64,000 nt of DNA from Promicromonospora sp. AC04 (GCF_003058225.1 NZ_QBUG01000009.1:62001-126000); one strand, 5' to 3'; positions 8,143 through 16,877 are shown, numbered from the stretch's first letter. Numbers and translations are program-made. The notes: generated by a model not told the origin, from the sequence alone.

Positions 8143-8898
8143 GTGCTCGCGCTCCTCGTCCTCGCAATCCTGGTCGGCGGCGTTCTCCAGCGGGTGGCGG
8201 GGATGGGGTTCGGCCTCGTGGCGGGCCCGTTCATCGTGCTGCTGCTCGGGGCGCGAGAGGGCGTGCTGTTCGTCAACGCCGTCGGTGCCGTGATGGCGCT
8301 GGTCGTGCTGTGGCGGATGCTGCGCGGCGTGGACTGGCGGCGCTACGCGTGGCTCGCCGCTGCGTCGGTCACGACGAGCGTGCCCGCGGCGCTCCTGATG
8401 CGGGACGCGAGCTCGGCCGCGCTGGAGGTCACCGTCGGGCTGGTCGTCGTGCTCGCGATGACGCTCGCCCTGGTCACCAGCCGGCTGCGGGGCGCGCGCA
8501 GGCCGTTCTCGGAGAACGCCAGGTGGCCCCTGCTGGTGACCGGCGTCGCGAGCGGGTTCGGCAGCGTGGCCGCTGGCATCGGCGGACCGCCGCTGGCCGT
8601 CTACTCGGTGCTGGACCGCTGGGACCCCAGGCGGTTCGCCGCCACCGCGCAACCCTTCTTCATGACCAACGCCCTCGCCGCGATCGCGGCAAAGGTGACC
8701 GTGGGCGACGTCGTGCTGCCGGCCTTTCCCTGGTGGGCGTGGCTGATCGTGGCCGCGGCCCTGTTCGGCGGGGTCTGGCTGGGCGAGCTGCTGGCCGGGC
8801 GCGTCTCGGCGAGCGCGACGCGCAAGGTGCTAGTGGCGCTCGCCTATATCGGTGGCCTCGCGACCCTGGCCCGCGGTCTGGCCGGCCTGGCCGCCTGA
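8143..8898 (+). CDS. TauE/SafE-family sulfite/organosulfonate exporter-like membrane protein
   Basis: A 251-residue integral membrane protein with about eight hydrophobic segments and the paired TauE/SafE repeats: an N-terminal half starting LVLAILVGGVLQRVAGMGFG and a C-terminal half with VASGFGSVAAGIGGPPLAVY. The GxGGPP-like motif is characteristic. Members export sulfite, sulfoacetate or related anions, but substrates are rarely known. GTG start chosen from the TACCGT six bases upstream. The gene stands alone and converges on the SGNH hydrolase across a long inverted repeat. Confidence 0.85.
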   Translation: MLALLVLAILVGGVLQRVAGMGFGLVAGPFIVLLLGAREGVLFVNAVGAVMALVVLWRMLRGVDWRRYAWLAAASVTTSVPAALLMRDASSAALEVTVGLVVVLAMTLALVTSRLRGARRPFSENARWPLLVTGVASGFGSVAAGIGGPPLAVYSVLDRWDPRRFAATAQPFFMTNALAAIAAKVTVGDVVLPAFPWWAWLIVAAALFGGVWLGELLAGRVSASATRKVLVALAYIGGLATLARGLAGLAA

Positions 8899-8939
8899 CC
8901 CCCAACCCGGCTGCCGAGTGCAGACTTCACAGCGCCCGA

Positions 8940-9006
8940 TTCGGCGACTGCAGACCTGGTTGCGGTTACAGGGTGTTTATCCGCATCAAGGTCTGCAGTC
9001 GCCGAA
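8940..9006. repeat. Long intergenic inverted repeat (family B)
   Basis: Arms of 26 bases at 8940-8965 and 8981-9006 match at 24 of 26 positions around a 15-base loop. A second, weaker pairing outside it (GCAGACTTC near 8921 with GAAGTCTGC near 9019) extends the stem. It sits between converging genes. The sequence is unrelated to the family A repeats but has the same architecture. Confidence 0.85.
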
Positions 9007-9029
9007 CCGGGGTGTGGCGAAGTCTGCGG

Positions 9030-10364
9030 TCAGCCCTTGTCTAGGGGGCTCAGGAGCATGGACGGCTCGCCCGTCGGGGTGAGCTTGGCCGCTCCGAGGT
9101 TGCCGACGGTGCAGCTCCCGCTGCGCGGGGTCCCGCCGTTCCAGACCTGGCGCAGGCAGTTGCGCATCGCGAGCTGCCCCCAGTAGCTGGGGTGCAGCGA
9201 CTCCTGGACGTAGTACGGCGAGTCGCCGATCGTGGTGACCGTCCGGATCTGGTTGACCCACTCGGTCCGGTCGACGGCGCCCGCTGACTGCCAGCTCGCG
9301 AGCCCCACCTCCTCGTACAGCCCGACGCCGCTCTCGCAGAGCCGCTTGCCGTCGAACGCGTGCGTCATGTCGAGGGTGCGGACGTTCGGCAGCCCGACGT
9401 CGGACGCGGCGCCCAGCAGCGCGCCGTTGATGGTGGGCAGCGCGGTCGAGTTGGCCCAGTCGGCGTCCTGGTTCCACAGGCCGCACCCGCCCGTGGACTG
9501 GCGGGTGTACCCGGACTCGGAGTACCGGATCCCGGAGCCGTTCGGCACGGGTGACGGGTAGGTCTGGACCACGAGCGTCCACTGGGAGGTGCTGTACCCG
9601 GCGTTGCTCATGGCGGTGGCGACGTTGCGGAGCGCGCCGACCACCCGGGACCGGACGGCGGCGACGTTGGCGGCGGTGAAGTTGTCCTCGACCGAGTCGT
9701 CGTCGTGGCAGTAGTTCTTCCACCAGGACGGCGAGGTGAGGAAGTTGACCACGCAGGACTGGACGACGCTCGCGAACTCGAAGTCGTTCCCGCCGATCGA
9801 GACCACGACCATGCGGACGTTCCTGGTGGTGGCGGCCTCCTGGAGCATGAGTGCCTGGCCCTTGTTCCCGCCGCTGGCGTAGAAGTCGATCCCGGGCTTG
9901 AAGCTCGAGCCGGCCGAGGTGGCGGTCGTTGCCCCGCTGCAGGCAAGGTTGAGGCCGTTCACGCCGCCGCCGATGTGGGCCTCGGCCGACGACGCGCGGT
10001 GACAGCCGGCGATCGTCTCGCCCGTACCTGCGGGGTTGTCGTGATAGGCGTGCGAGCCGAGCGCGTCGGCACGGCGGTAGTCGGCGTTCGAGCTGCCGGC
10101 CCAGCGGCCGGCCTCCCCGGAGATGTACGAGTCGCCGAGGGTGACAACCCACGGCGTCCCGACGCCGGGGCCGTCGGCGGCCGTTGGTGCGCTGGTCGAT
10201 GGTGCGTTGACTGCCGGCGCGTCGGCCGACGGCGCCGCGGACGCCGGGGCCGCGGTCGCAGGGGCCGCGGTGATCAGGACGCCGGCGAGCAGGCTGAACG
10301 CGCTGAGGCCGGCGGCGATGAGGGGGTTGAGGCGGTGGTCGGGATAGCGCAGGTGCGTCGTCAT
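9030..10364 (-). CDS. Secreted SGNH/GDSL-family hydrolase (esterase/lipase-like)
   Basis: A 444-residue exported protein. An N-terminal signal peptide ends in an Ala-rich region near residues 35-42, followed by a Pro/Ala/Ser/Thr linker to about residue 64. The catalytic domain has all four SGNH blocks: VVTLGDSYISGEAG (Ser 79), ACSGATTAT, VVSIGGNDFEFA and, near the C-terminus, ESLHPSYWGQLAMRNC with the catalytic His. Many Cys residues suggest disulfides. ATG at 10364 is preferred over GTG at 10370 because AGGAG lies five bases before the ATG but touches the GTG. Probable roles are deacetylation or esterolysis of extracellular lipids or polysaccharides; substrate unknown. Confidence 0.9.
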   Translation of the reverse strand: MTTHLRYPDHRLNPLIAAGLSAFSLLAGVLITAAPATAAPASAAPSADAPAVNAPSTSAPTAADGPGVGTPWVVTLGDSYISGEAGRWAGSSNADYRRADALGSHAYHDNPAGTGETIAGCHRASSAEAHIGGGVNGLNLACSGATTATSAGSSFKPGIDFYASGGNKGQALMLQEAATTRNVRMVVVSIGGNDFEFASVVQSCVVNFLTSPSWWKNYCHDDDSVEDNFTAANVAAVRSRVVGALRNVATAMSNAGYSTSQWTLVVQTYPSPVPNGSGIRYSESGYTRQSTGGCGLWNQDADWANSTALPTINGALLGAASDVGLPNVRTLDMTHAFDGKRLCESGVGLYEEVGLASWQSAGAVDRTEWVNQIRTVTTIGDSPYYVQESLHPSYWGQLAMRNCLRQVWNGGTPRSGSCTVGNLGAAKLTPTGEPSMLLSPLDKG

Positions 10365-10506
10365 TGGCACTCCTGTGTCCAGGCAGCGCCCATGCGGGCG
10401 CTGCTGACCGGAACTCTAATAACCGGAGTTTATGCCAAAGCCGCAATAAGGTAAATAGACGGTAAATCGGAGGTGTGGATCCAGGACCTGACGGGATTGA
10501 CCGGCG
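10365..10506 (-). promoter_or_regulatory. AT-rich promoter region of the SGNH hydrolase gene
   Basis: Markedly AT-rich for this genome. Read on the minus strand, it has ATTTACC twice exactly 11 bases apart (plus-strand GGTAAAT at 10450-10456 and 10461-10467), a possible -35 TTGCGG and a possible -10 TTATTA with an 18-base gap. Direct repeats one helical turn apart are typical of response-regulator sites, for example PhoP-type boxes, but the regulator is unidentified. Confidence 0.5.
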
Positions 10507-10587
10507 AGGCCCGACGAACGACCCCAACACAGTGCACGCTGTCGTCGGCGTGTCGCGTGCACTGTGTTGGGGTCGTTCGTCGGGCCT
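10507..10587. repeat. Perfect 32-base-arm inverted repeat
   Basis: Arms 10507-10538 and 10556-10587 are perfect reverse complements over 32 bases with a 17-base loop. It sits in the gap of about 350 bases between the SGNH gene and the end of the helicase gene, so it may terminate helicase transcription. It runs directly into the tandem repeat at 10580-10717, whose first units repeat its last bases GTCGGGCCTGG. Confidence 0.95.
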
Positions 10588-10717
10588 GGCCGTCGGGCCT
10601 GGCCGTCGGGCCTGGCCGTCGGGCCTTGTCGGTGGGCCTTGTCGGTGGGCCTTGTCGGTGGGCCTTGTCGGTGGGCCTTGTCGGCGGGCCTCGTCGGCGG
10701 GCCTCGTCGGCGGGCCT
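10580..10717. repeat. 13-base minisatellite, about 10-11 units
   Basis: Tandem units with a 13-base period: three GTCGGGCCTGGCC-like units, five or six GGTGGGCCTTGTC units, then GGCGGGCCTCGTC units. The last unit provides the helicase stop codon. Apart from this, the adjoining inverted repeat and the SGNH promoter, I see nothing in the 10365-10715 gap. Confidence 0.9.
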
Positions 10718-13505
10718 AGATCTGACCGACGTCGACCACCGTCAGCACGACCTCCCCGGCCTCGTCGCTCGCCGGCAGGTCGATGCGCGCGGTGATGGCC
10801 CAGTCGTGGTTGCGGTCGGCGTCGTCTAGGACCTGACGCACCCACCAGGTGCCGGGCTCGACGCGGCCGGTCTCGCCGTCGCCCGTCTCGCCGTCGTTCG
10901 CGCGACCCGGCAGCTCCGCACCCGGTTCGAGGATCGTCAGCAGCCCTGCGGACCGTGCCTCCGGGCCGAAGCCGACGGCGTCGTCGCCCTGCTCGTCGAA
11001 CAGCGGGTCCAGGGCATCGGCCCAGGTGTCGGCGTCCCAGCCGCCGCCCAGCGAGGCCAGGCCGCCGTAGGCCTCTCGGGCGACCAGCTCGACGCGGCGG
11101 AACATCGCGTTGCGGACCAGGCGCCGGAACGCGCGCGGGTTGCCGGTGACGGGCCGGGCGGGCGCCTCGGCACCGGCGTCGGCCAGCTCGCCGTCCGTCA
11201 CGAGGTCGGCGTCGTCGTCCACGGGGTTGGCCAAGCGCTCCCACTCGTCGAGCAAGGAGGAGTCCACGCCGCGCACGAGCTCGCCGAGCCACTCGATGAT
11301 CTCCTGCACCTCCTCGGTGCGGTGTTCGTCGGGGACCACCTGGCGCACGGCCCGGAACGCGTCGGCGAGGTAGCGCAGCACCACGCCCTCGGTGCGCTCC
11401 AGCCCGTACACGCTGACGATCTCGGCGAACGTCATGGCCTTCTCGACCATGTCGCGCACCACGGACTTGGGCGACAGCTCGGCGTCCGCGACCCACGGGT
11501 TGGTGCGGCGGTAGGTCTGGAACGCCGGCTCCAGGAGGTCGGCCAGCGGCTTGGGCCACGTGACCTCCTCCAGCAGCTCCATGCGCTCCTCGTACTCGAG
11601 CCCCTCGGCCTTCATGGCGGCGACCGCCTCGCCGCGTGCCCGGTTCTGCTGGCCCATGAGCACCTGGCGGGGGTCGTCGAGGGTCGCCTCGATGACGGAG
11701 ACGACGTCGAGGGCGTGCGTCGGGCTCTCGACGTCGAGCAGGTCCATGGCCGCCAGGGCGAACGGGGACAGCGGCTGGTTCAGCGCGAAGTCGCGGGGGA
11801 GGTCCACCATGAGGCGGGCCGACGGGCGGAGCCGGCCGTCGCCGTCGGGCACCCGGACCTTCTCCACGACGCCCGCGAGCCGCAGCGAGCGGTAGATGCG
11901 GAACGCCTGCCGCACGTGCTCGGCCTGCTGCGTCTCCGAGTCGTGGTTGGCGGTCAGGAGGTGGCGCATGGCGTCCACGGGGTCACCCGCGTCGCCGCCC
12001 GAGCGCGCCGAGGCGCGGGCCAGCACGTTGAGCACCATCGCGTGGTTCACGCGGAACTGGGAGACCAGGGGCTCGGGATCGGCGTCGCGCAGGCGCTCGA
12101 ACGTGGCGTCGGTCCAGTTCACGGAGCCCGACGGCGCCTTCTTGCGCACGATCTTCTTGAGCTTCTTCGGGTCGTCGCCGGCCTTGGCCAGGATCTTCCG
12201 GTTCTCGATGACGTGCTCGGGCGCCATGACGAGCACCTCGCCCACGGTGTCGTACCCGGCGCGGCCCGCACGGCCCGCGATCTGGTGGAACTCGCGCGCG
12301 CTGAGGTGGCGCATGCGCTCGCCGTCGAACTTGACGAGGCTGGTCAGGAGCACGGTGCGGATCGGCACGTTGATGCCGACGCCGAGCGTGTCGGTGCCGC
12401 ACACGACCTTGAGCAGGCCCTTCTGCGTGAGGCGCTCCACGAGGCGGCGGTACTTGGGCAGCATGCCCGCGTGGTGCACGCCCACGCCGTGCCGCAGGAA
12501 CTTGCTCAGGATCTTGCCGAACCCGGTGCCGAACCGGAAGGCGCCCATCTCCGCGATGATCGCCTCCTTCTCGGACTTGCTGGAGACGTTCATCGACAGC
12601 AGCGACTGCGCCCGGTCGACGGCGTCCTTCTGCGTGAAGTGCACGACGTACACCGGGGCGCGGTGCGTGGTCACCAGCTCCTGGATCACCTCGGTGAGCG
12701 GCTCCACCACGTAGGAGAAGGTGAGCGGCACGGGGCGCTCGGCGCCCGCGACCTCCGCGACGGGCCGTCCGGTGCGCTCCTCGAGGTCCTCGCGCAGGCG
12801 GGTGGTGTCACCGAGGGTGGCGCTCATCAGGATGAACTGCGTGTTCGTGAGCTCCAGCAGCGGCACCTGCCAGGCCCAGCCGCGCTGCGGGTCGCCGTAG
12901 TAGTGGAACTCGTCCATGACGACCTGCGCGATGGCGTCGTCGTCCGCGGCGGTGTCGGTCTCGTCCGCGGCGTCGCCGCGGCGCAGCGCGAGGTTCGCGA
13001 GGATCTCCGCGGTGCAGCAGATGATCGGGGCGTCCGGGTTGACGGCGGAGTCACCCGTCATCATGCCGACGTTCTTCGAGCCGAAGGCGGCGACCAGGTC
13101 GAAGAACTTCTCGCTGACCAGGGCCTTGAGCGGGGCCGTGTAGTAGGTGCGACCGCCGCGCCCGGACCGGTGGGCGGCCAGAGCGGCGAACTGCGCCCCC
13201 ATCGCGACCATCGACTTGCCGGAACCCGTGGGGGTCGCGAGCACCACGTGGGAGCCCGTCATGACCTCCAGGAGGGCCTCCTCCTGGTGCGGGTAGAGCG
13301 CGCGCCCGCCCGCCGCGGCCCACTCGCCGAACTTCTCGAACAGGACGTCCGGGTCGGGGTCCTTGCCCGTGGGCGCGGGTAGGTACGGGATCAGGGTCCC
13401 GGCGGGCTTCGGGGCGCCCGACGACGAGGCGGGCCGGTCGGTGGCGGAGGGGGCGGTCGAGGTTGTCGACGTTGTCGAGGAGGGCGCGGTCATGGTGCTG
13501 CCCAT
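10716..13505 (-). CDS. DEAD/DEAH-box helicase with DUF3516-type C-terminus (Ski2-like)
   Basis: A 929-residue superfamily 2 helicase. After a Ser/Thr-rich N-terminus come ATPTGSGKS (Walker A, residues 90-98), the Walker B box VVMDEFHYYG, SATLGDTTRL (motif III), GVGVHHAGMLPKYRR, VVCGTDTLGVGINVP and HQIAGRAGRAG (motif VI). The C-terminal 400 residues correspond to the actinobacterial DUF3516 region. Such proteins are presumed RNA or nucleic-acid helicases; the exact role is unproven. Two in-frame ATGs, 13505 and 13493, are four codons apart and neither has a strong ribosome-binding site, so the exact start is uncertain. It ends inside the 13-base minisatellite. Confidence 0.9.
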   Translation of the reverse strand: MGSTMTAPSSTTSTTSTAPSATDRPASSSGAPKPAGTLIPYLPAPTGKDPDPDVLFEKFGEWAAAGGRALYPHQEEALLEVMTGSHVVLATPTGSGKSMVAMGAQFAALAAHRSGRGGRTYYTAPLKALVSEKFFDLVAAFGSKNVGMMTGDSAVNPDAPIICCTAEILANLALRRGDAADETDTAADDDAIAQVVMDEFHYYGDPQRGWAWQVPLLELTNTQFILMSATLGDTTRLREDLEERTGRPVAEVAGAERPVPLTFSYVVEPLTEVIQELVTTHRAPVYVVHFTQKDAVDRAQSLLSMNVSSKSEKEAIIAEMGAFRFGTGFGKILSKFLRHGVGVHHAGMLPKYRRLVERLTQKGLLKVVCGTDTLGVGINVPIRTVLLTSLVKFDGERMRHLSAREFHQIAGRAGRAGYDTVGEVLVMAPEHVIENRKILAKAGDDPKKLKKIVRKKAPSGSVNWTDATFERLRDADPEPLVSQFRVNHAMVLNVLARASARSGGDAGDPVDAMRHLLTANHDSETQQAEHVRQAFRIYRSLRLAGVVEKVRVPDGDGRLRPSARLMVDLPRDFALNQPLSPFALAAMDLLDVESPTHALDVVSVIEATLDDPRQVLMGQQNRARGEAVAAMKAEGLEYEERMELLEEVTWPKPLADLLEPAFQTYRRTNPWVADAELSPKSVVRDMVEKAMTFAEIVSVYGLERTEGVVLRYLADAFRAVRQVVPDEHRTEEVQEIIEWLGELVRGVDSSLLDEWERLANPVDDDADLVTDGELADAGAEAPARPVTGNPRAFRRLVRNAMFRRVELVAREAYGGLASLGGGWDADTWADALDPLFDEQGDDAVGFGPEARSAGLLTILEPGAELPGRANDGETGDGETGRVEPGTWWVRQVLDDADRNHDWAITARIDLPASDEAGEVVLTVVDVGQI

Positions 13506-13552
13506 TCTTGCAGGCGGGTGAAGCGGGGCGGCGATGTCCGCCGGTCGTCCGG

Positions 13553-14632
13553 CTACGCGCGGGTCGTCCGGGCGACGGCGTCCGGCTCGTCGTCCGCGGG
13601 GGCGGCGTCGACCCGCTTCTCGCCGGCCTGGACCGCGATCACGCCGGCGAGGATCAGCACGCCGCCCACGAGCTGGACCGGCTGCGGCAGCTCGCCGAGC
13701 AGCAGCCAGGCGAAGCCGATGGCGGAGACGACCTCGAAGAGCCCGACGAAGGAGGACAGCCGCGGGCCGAGGAGCCGTCCCGCCGCGATGCCGGCGACGT
13801 AGGCGAACGCGGCGGTGACGACGCCGAGGCCGACCAGCGGCAGCCACCACGGCACCGCCGTGCCCGCGTAGACCGGGGAGGCCGTGCTGTACTCCAGCGG
13901 CATGAGCCCGGTCATGCCGAGCAGGCCCAGGGCCACGGTCGCGGTCGTCAGGCCGCCGGCCGCCAGGGCGAGCGGCGGCAGGCCGGTGTCGACGTTCGCG
14001 TTGATGACGAAGTACGTCGAGACGCCGAGCATCGCGACCAGGGCCCAGGCGATGCCGACCGGGTCGACGGCCGTGGCGCCCGGGGCGCCCGAGACCAGGT
14101 TCAGCACGAGCACGAGGCCGACGGCGGCGAGCAGCGTGCCGCCGATCGTCGCCCTCGTCGGGCGCTGACCGTGCCGGAGCCAGAACCAGAGCACCACGGC
14201 GGCCGGCGCCGTGTACTCGATGAGCAGGGCCGGCCCGACGGGCATGTGCTGCACCGCCGAGAAGTAGGCGAACTGGCAGCCCGCGACGGACACCGCGCCG
14301 TAGACCGCGATGAGCCCGAGGTTGCGGCGGACCGGCCGCCAGTCGCCGCGCAGCGACACGATGCCGAGCGGCAGCACCACCAGCGTGGCGATCGCCACGC
14401 GGACCAGCACCATCGCGCCGGGGCTCCAGCCCGTGTCCAGGAGTCCGCTGGCGAACACCCCGGACAGGCTGAACGCCACGGCCGAGGCGCCGGCGAACAC
14501 CAGGCCCAGGGCGAGGTGGCGCGACGGTCCGGACCGGACGGCACGGAACCCGCGGAACCCGCGCGGCGCCGGCCCGCCGAGGCTCGGCCCGCCGGGGACC
14601 GGCCCGTTGATGTCAGGTGTCACAGCGCCCAT
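13553..14632 (-). CDS. EamA-family (DMT superfamily) transporter, RhtA-like
   Basis: A 359-residue membrane protein with ten predicted hydrophobic segments in two EamA repeats; the first includes ASAVAFSLSGVFASGLLD, the second FVGLFEVVSAIGFAWLLLGE. The family exports amino acids, metabolites or drugs. An Arg/Gly/Pro-rich N-terminus of about 40 residues precedes the first helix. The ATG at 14632 is eight bases after a TAGCGT -10-like element. It is divergent, with a 39-base gap, from a CGNR zinc-finger gene that may control it. Confidence 0.88.
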   Translation of the reverse strand: MGAVTPDINGPVPGGPSLGGPAPRGFRGFRAVRSGPSRHLALGLVFAGASAVAFSLSGVFASGLLDTGWSPGAMVLVRVAIATLVVLPLGIVSLRGDWRPVRRNLGLIAVYGAVSVAGCQFAYFSAVQHMPVGPALLIEYTAPAAVVLWFWLRHGQRPTRATIGGTLLAAVGLVLVLNLVSGAPGATAVDPVGIAWALVAMLGVSTYFVINANVDTGLPPLALAAGGLTTATVALGLLGMTGLMPLEYSTASPVYAGTAVPWWLPLVGLGVVTAAFAYVAGIAAGRLLGPRLSSFVGLFEVVSAIGFAWLLLGELPQPVQLVGGVLILAGVIAVQAGEKRVDAAPADDEPDAVARTTRA

Positions 14633-14659
14633 GGGTCCTGACGCTACGGGTGGAGCGAG

Positions 14660-14665
14660 TAATGT
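14660..14665 (+). promoter_or_regulatory. -10 element of a leaderless transcript (CGNR gene)
   Basis: TAATGT, six bases before the GTG start at 14672, in the 39-base gap to the divergent EamA gene. Confidence 0.6.
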
Positions 14666-14671
14666 GTCAAC

Positions 14672-15220
14672 GTGGTTTTCACTCATGACACCGAGGAGTC
14701 GCTCCAGGCCGCCGTCGTGCTCGTGAACGCGGGCGAGCCGCCGGTCACGATCGAGACGGTGGCGGACCTCGACGCGTTCTTCGTCGGGCAGGGCTACACG
14801 GGGCGGCACGACCGCACCGAGGCCGAGCTCGACGAGGTGCTGGGGCTGCAGCCGCGGCTGCGTGAGCTGCTCACCGCCGACCGGGACTCGGCCGTCGGCC
14901 TCGTCAACGAGATGCTGGCCGCTGCCGGGGCGGTACCGCAGCTCGTGCGGCACCCGCCGGCCGACTGGCACATCCACGCCGTGCCCGCCGACGCGCCGCT
15001 CGCCACCCGCATCCTGGTCGAGACGGCGATGGCGATGGTCGACGTGATCCGGGACGACGAGCTCTCCCGCCTCGCGGTGTGCGCCGACAGCGACTGCCAG
15101 GGGATCGTCCTGGACCTGTCCCGCAACAGGTCGCGCCGCTACTGCTCCACGACCTGCAGCAACCGCAACGCCCAGGCCGCCCACCGAGCCCGTCGCGCGG
15201 ATCAGGCGGCGACGGTGTAG
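14672..15220 (+). CDS. CGNR zinc-finger/ABATE-domain putative regulator
   Basis: A 182-residue protein with an N-terminal ABATE-like stress-sensing domain (FTHDTEESLQAAVVLVNAGE) and a C-terminal CGNR-type zinc finger: CADSDCQGIVLDLSRNRSRR then YCSTTCSNRNAQAAHR. Here the CGNR signature reads CSNR, with four Cys retained. Proteins of this group are thought to be DNA-binding regulators. The position, divergent from an EamA exporter with a very short shared gap, suggests control of that exporter. GTG start chosen from TAATGT six bases upstream. Its 3' end overlaps the converging kinase gene by 19 bases. Confidence 0.85.
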   Translation: MVFTHDTEESLQAAVVLVNAGEPPVTIETVADLDAFFVGQGYTGRHDRTEAELDEVLGLQPRLRELLTADRDSAVGLVNEMLAAAGAVPQLVRHPPADWHIHAVPADAPLATRILVETAMAMVDVIRDDELSRLAVCADSDCQGIVLDLSRNRSRRYCSTTCSNRNAQAAHRARRADQAATV

Positions 15221-15807
15221 CGGGTCCGACCCGAGGCCATGGCCGCGATGATCGCGTCGGCCACCCCGGCGACGTCGTCCGGCAGGTCGGTCAGCACGGC
15301 GCCGGGCGGGTCGGACGCCGTCTCCCGGACGAAGTCGTCGTGCATGTGCCGGGCGGCGTCGAGGTCCGTGAACCCGTGGCCCGTGCGCGTCTCGACGCGC
15401 TTGAGACAGGTCTCCACGGGCGGCAGCAGCACCACGTAGTCGATCACGTCGACGCCGGTCAGCCGCGCGAAAGCCGGCAGGAACCACGGGCCGATCACGC
15501 CGTCGTACACGACGGCCATGCCGCCGGCGGCGAAACCGCCCGCCGCGGCCGCGGCCGCGCGGACCGTCGTGTCGTTCTGGGCGTGCGACTCCGGGAGCCA
15601 GGGCTGGATCATCCCGCGCCGCAGGAACCGGAAGAAGGCGTCGCCTTCGACGAGGACGCTCGGCTCCCAGCGGTCGGCCAGGGCCTCGGACACCGTGGAC
15701 TTGCCCGAGCCGGGCGGCCCGGTCACGACCAGCAGTCTCGGGGTCCTGGGCATCTCAGCTGCGTGCATATCAGCGCCGTTCGTCTCAGGCATCCCGGTCG
15801 TGCTCAC
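15202..15807 (-). CDS. P-loop AAA/kinase-type ATPase, small-molecule kinase-like
   Basis: A 201-residue single-domain P-loop protein. Walker A is LLVVTGPPGSGKSTVSEALA near residues 32-51, followed by a nucleoside/shikimate-kinase-like lid and CLKRVETRTGHG. It resembles the chloramphenicol-phosphotransferase/gluconokinase-like group; substrate unknown. The GTG start at 15807 overlaps the stop of the upstream phosphotransferase gene as GTGA, indicating translational coupling; a shorter form could start at one of the ATGs within the first 20 codons. The two genes may act on the same compound. Confidence 0.8.
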   Translation of the reverse strand: MSTTGMPETNGADMHAAEMPRTPRLLVVTGPPGSGKSTVSEALADRWEPSVLVEGDAFFRFLRRGMIQPWLPESHAQNDTTVRAAAAAAGGFAAGGMAVVYDGVIGPWFLPAFARLTGVDVIDYVVLLPPVETCLKRVETRTGHGFTDLDAARHMHDDFVRETASDPPGAVLTDLPDDVAGVADAIIAAMASGRTRYTVAA

Positions 15808-16604
15808 CCCAGGTCCCACAGGAGGCGGTAGTAGGCGACCCGGTCCGGGTCCTCGTCGATCCCGTACCCCTCGTAGACCAGGTGGTCGTACCCGGGGCCG
15901 TAGTTCCACCCGAGGCTGTAGGTCGCGACGGCGAGGTCGGCCCAGCGGTCGGCGACGCCGAGCCCGCCGAGGTCCACGTGCCCCGCCCACGCGCCGTCGT
16001 CGTCCAGCAGCGTGTTGGGCGCGCAGGCGTCGCCGTGGCAGACGACGAGCCGGTCGTGCTCCGGTGCGTCCGCGAGACGCGCCCGCGCCTCGGGTGACCA
16101 CCCGTCGGCGGCGTGGCCCCGGGCCGCGCGGTCGTCGGCGACGGCGATCCGGTCCTCGATGCTCCAGGTCCACGGGCACTCGTCGACCGGCAGCACGTCG
16201 TGCAGCGCTCGGAGCCCGGCCCCGATGGCCCGGGCCGCGGTCTCGGGTTCGGCCAGCCATCGAGGGTCGACGGCGGAGCGCGCGGGCATCGCGGTCGTGA
16301 CCAGCCACTTCGCCGTCTCGTCGGAGCCGACGTCGAGGACGTGCGGCACCGGCGTCCAGGTCTCGGCCCAGCGCATCCGCGCGGCCTCGTTCGCCAGGTC
16401 GACCCGCTCCGTCGTGGCCCGGTCCGAGAAGGGCATCCACTTCACGAAGTACGCGCTCTCCTGCGCCGCCGCGGGGCCGGTGCTCGGTTCGACTCGGAAC
16501 GTGAGGCCGCCCAGCTCGTTGCGCCAGGCCGGCGTGATGAGCCCGTCGCCGGCCAGCTCGCGTACGACGTCGGGCACCGTGACCGCTTCGGTGGGGATCG
16601 TCAT
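15804..16604 (-). CDS. Aminoglycoside phosphotransferase (APH)-family protein 1
   Basis: A 266-residue kinase-fold protein. The catalytic loop is CHGDACAPNTLL (Asp 192, Asn 197) and the metal-binding loop is GHVDLGGLGVADRWADLA (Asp 211), close to APH(3') enzymes. The N-terminal lobe has YFVKWMP, giving the ATP-binding Lys. It could inactivate an aminoglycoside or phosphorylate a metabolite; resistance is not shown. It is paralogous to the next gene, sharing the GVADRW block and a YYRALW/YYRLLW tail, and is coupled to the downstream P-loop kinase. Confidence 0.85.
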   Translation of the reverse strand: MTIPTEAVTVPDVVRELAGDGLITPAWRNELGGLTFRVEPSTGPAAAQESAYFVKWMPFSDRATTERVDLANEAARMRWAETWTPVPHVLDVGSDETAKWLVTTAMPARSAVDPRWLAEPETAARAIGAGLRALHDVLPVDECPWTWSIEDRIAVADDRAARGHAADGWSPEARARLADAPEHDRLVVCHGDACAPNTLLDDDGAWAGHVDLGGLGVADRWADLAVATYSLGWNYGPGYDHLVYEGYGIDEDPDRVAYYRLLWDLG

Positions 16605-16877
16605 GGGGCCAGGGTGTCAGAACGAGCTGCGCAACCACGAGGTGAATTCCGTGTTCGTGAGGCAGGCGTGCTCGGCTGGACCTCCTCCGAACGATGTACG
16701 TGACTCGCAGGAGATCGCCCATATGGCCGACGACGCCGTGGGTCTGCCACGGCAGGGTCGGAACATGCCCGCCAACACGCCAGCGAGTACGTCCCTACCT
16801 GCGAAGACGCCGGAGTCCTCGACCGCGGACCCGACCGAGCTCCTAGGGGTACGTCGTCGCGGCCAGGACAACCATGG

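Noticed and set aside
10580-10717. CRISPR array
   Set aside because: Period is 13 bases with no spacers; it is a simple tandem repeat.
16605-16877. Open frames between the two APH-like genes, including an 84-codon minus-strand frame ending in CLTNTEFTSWLRSSF
   Set aside because: Low-complexity Arg/Ser/Pro composition, no start signal and no recognisable family; probably spacer.
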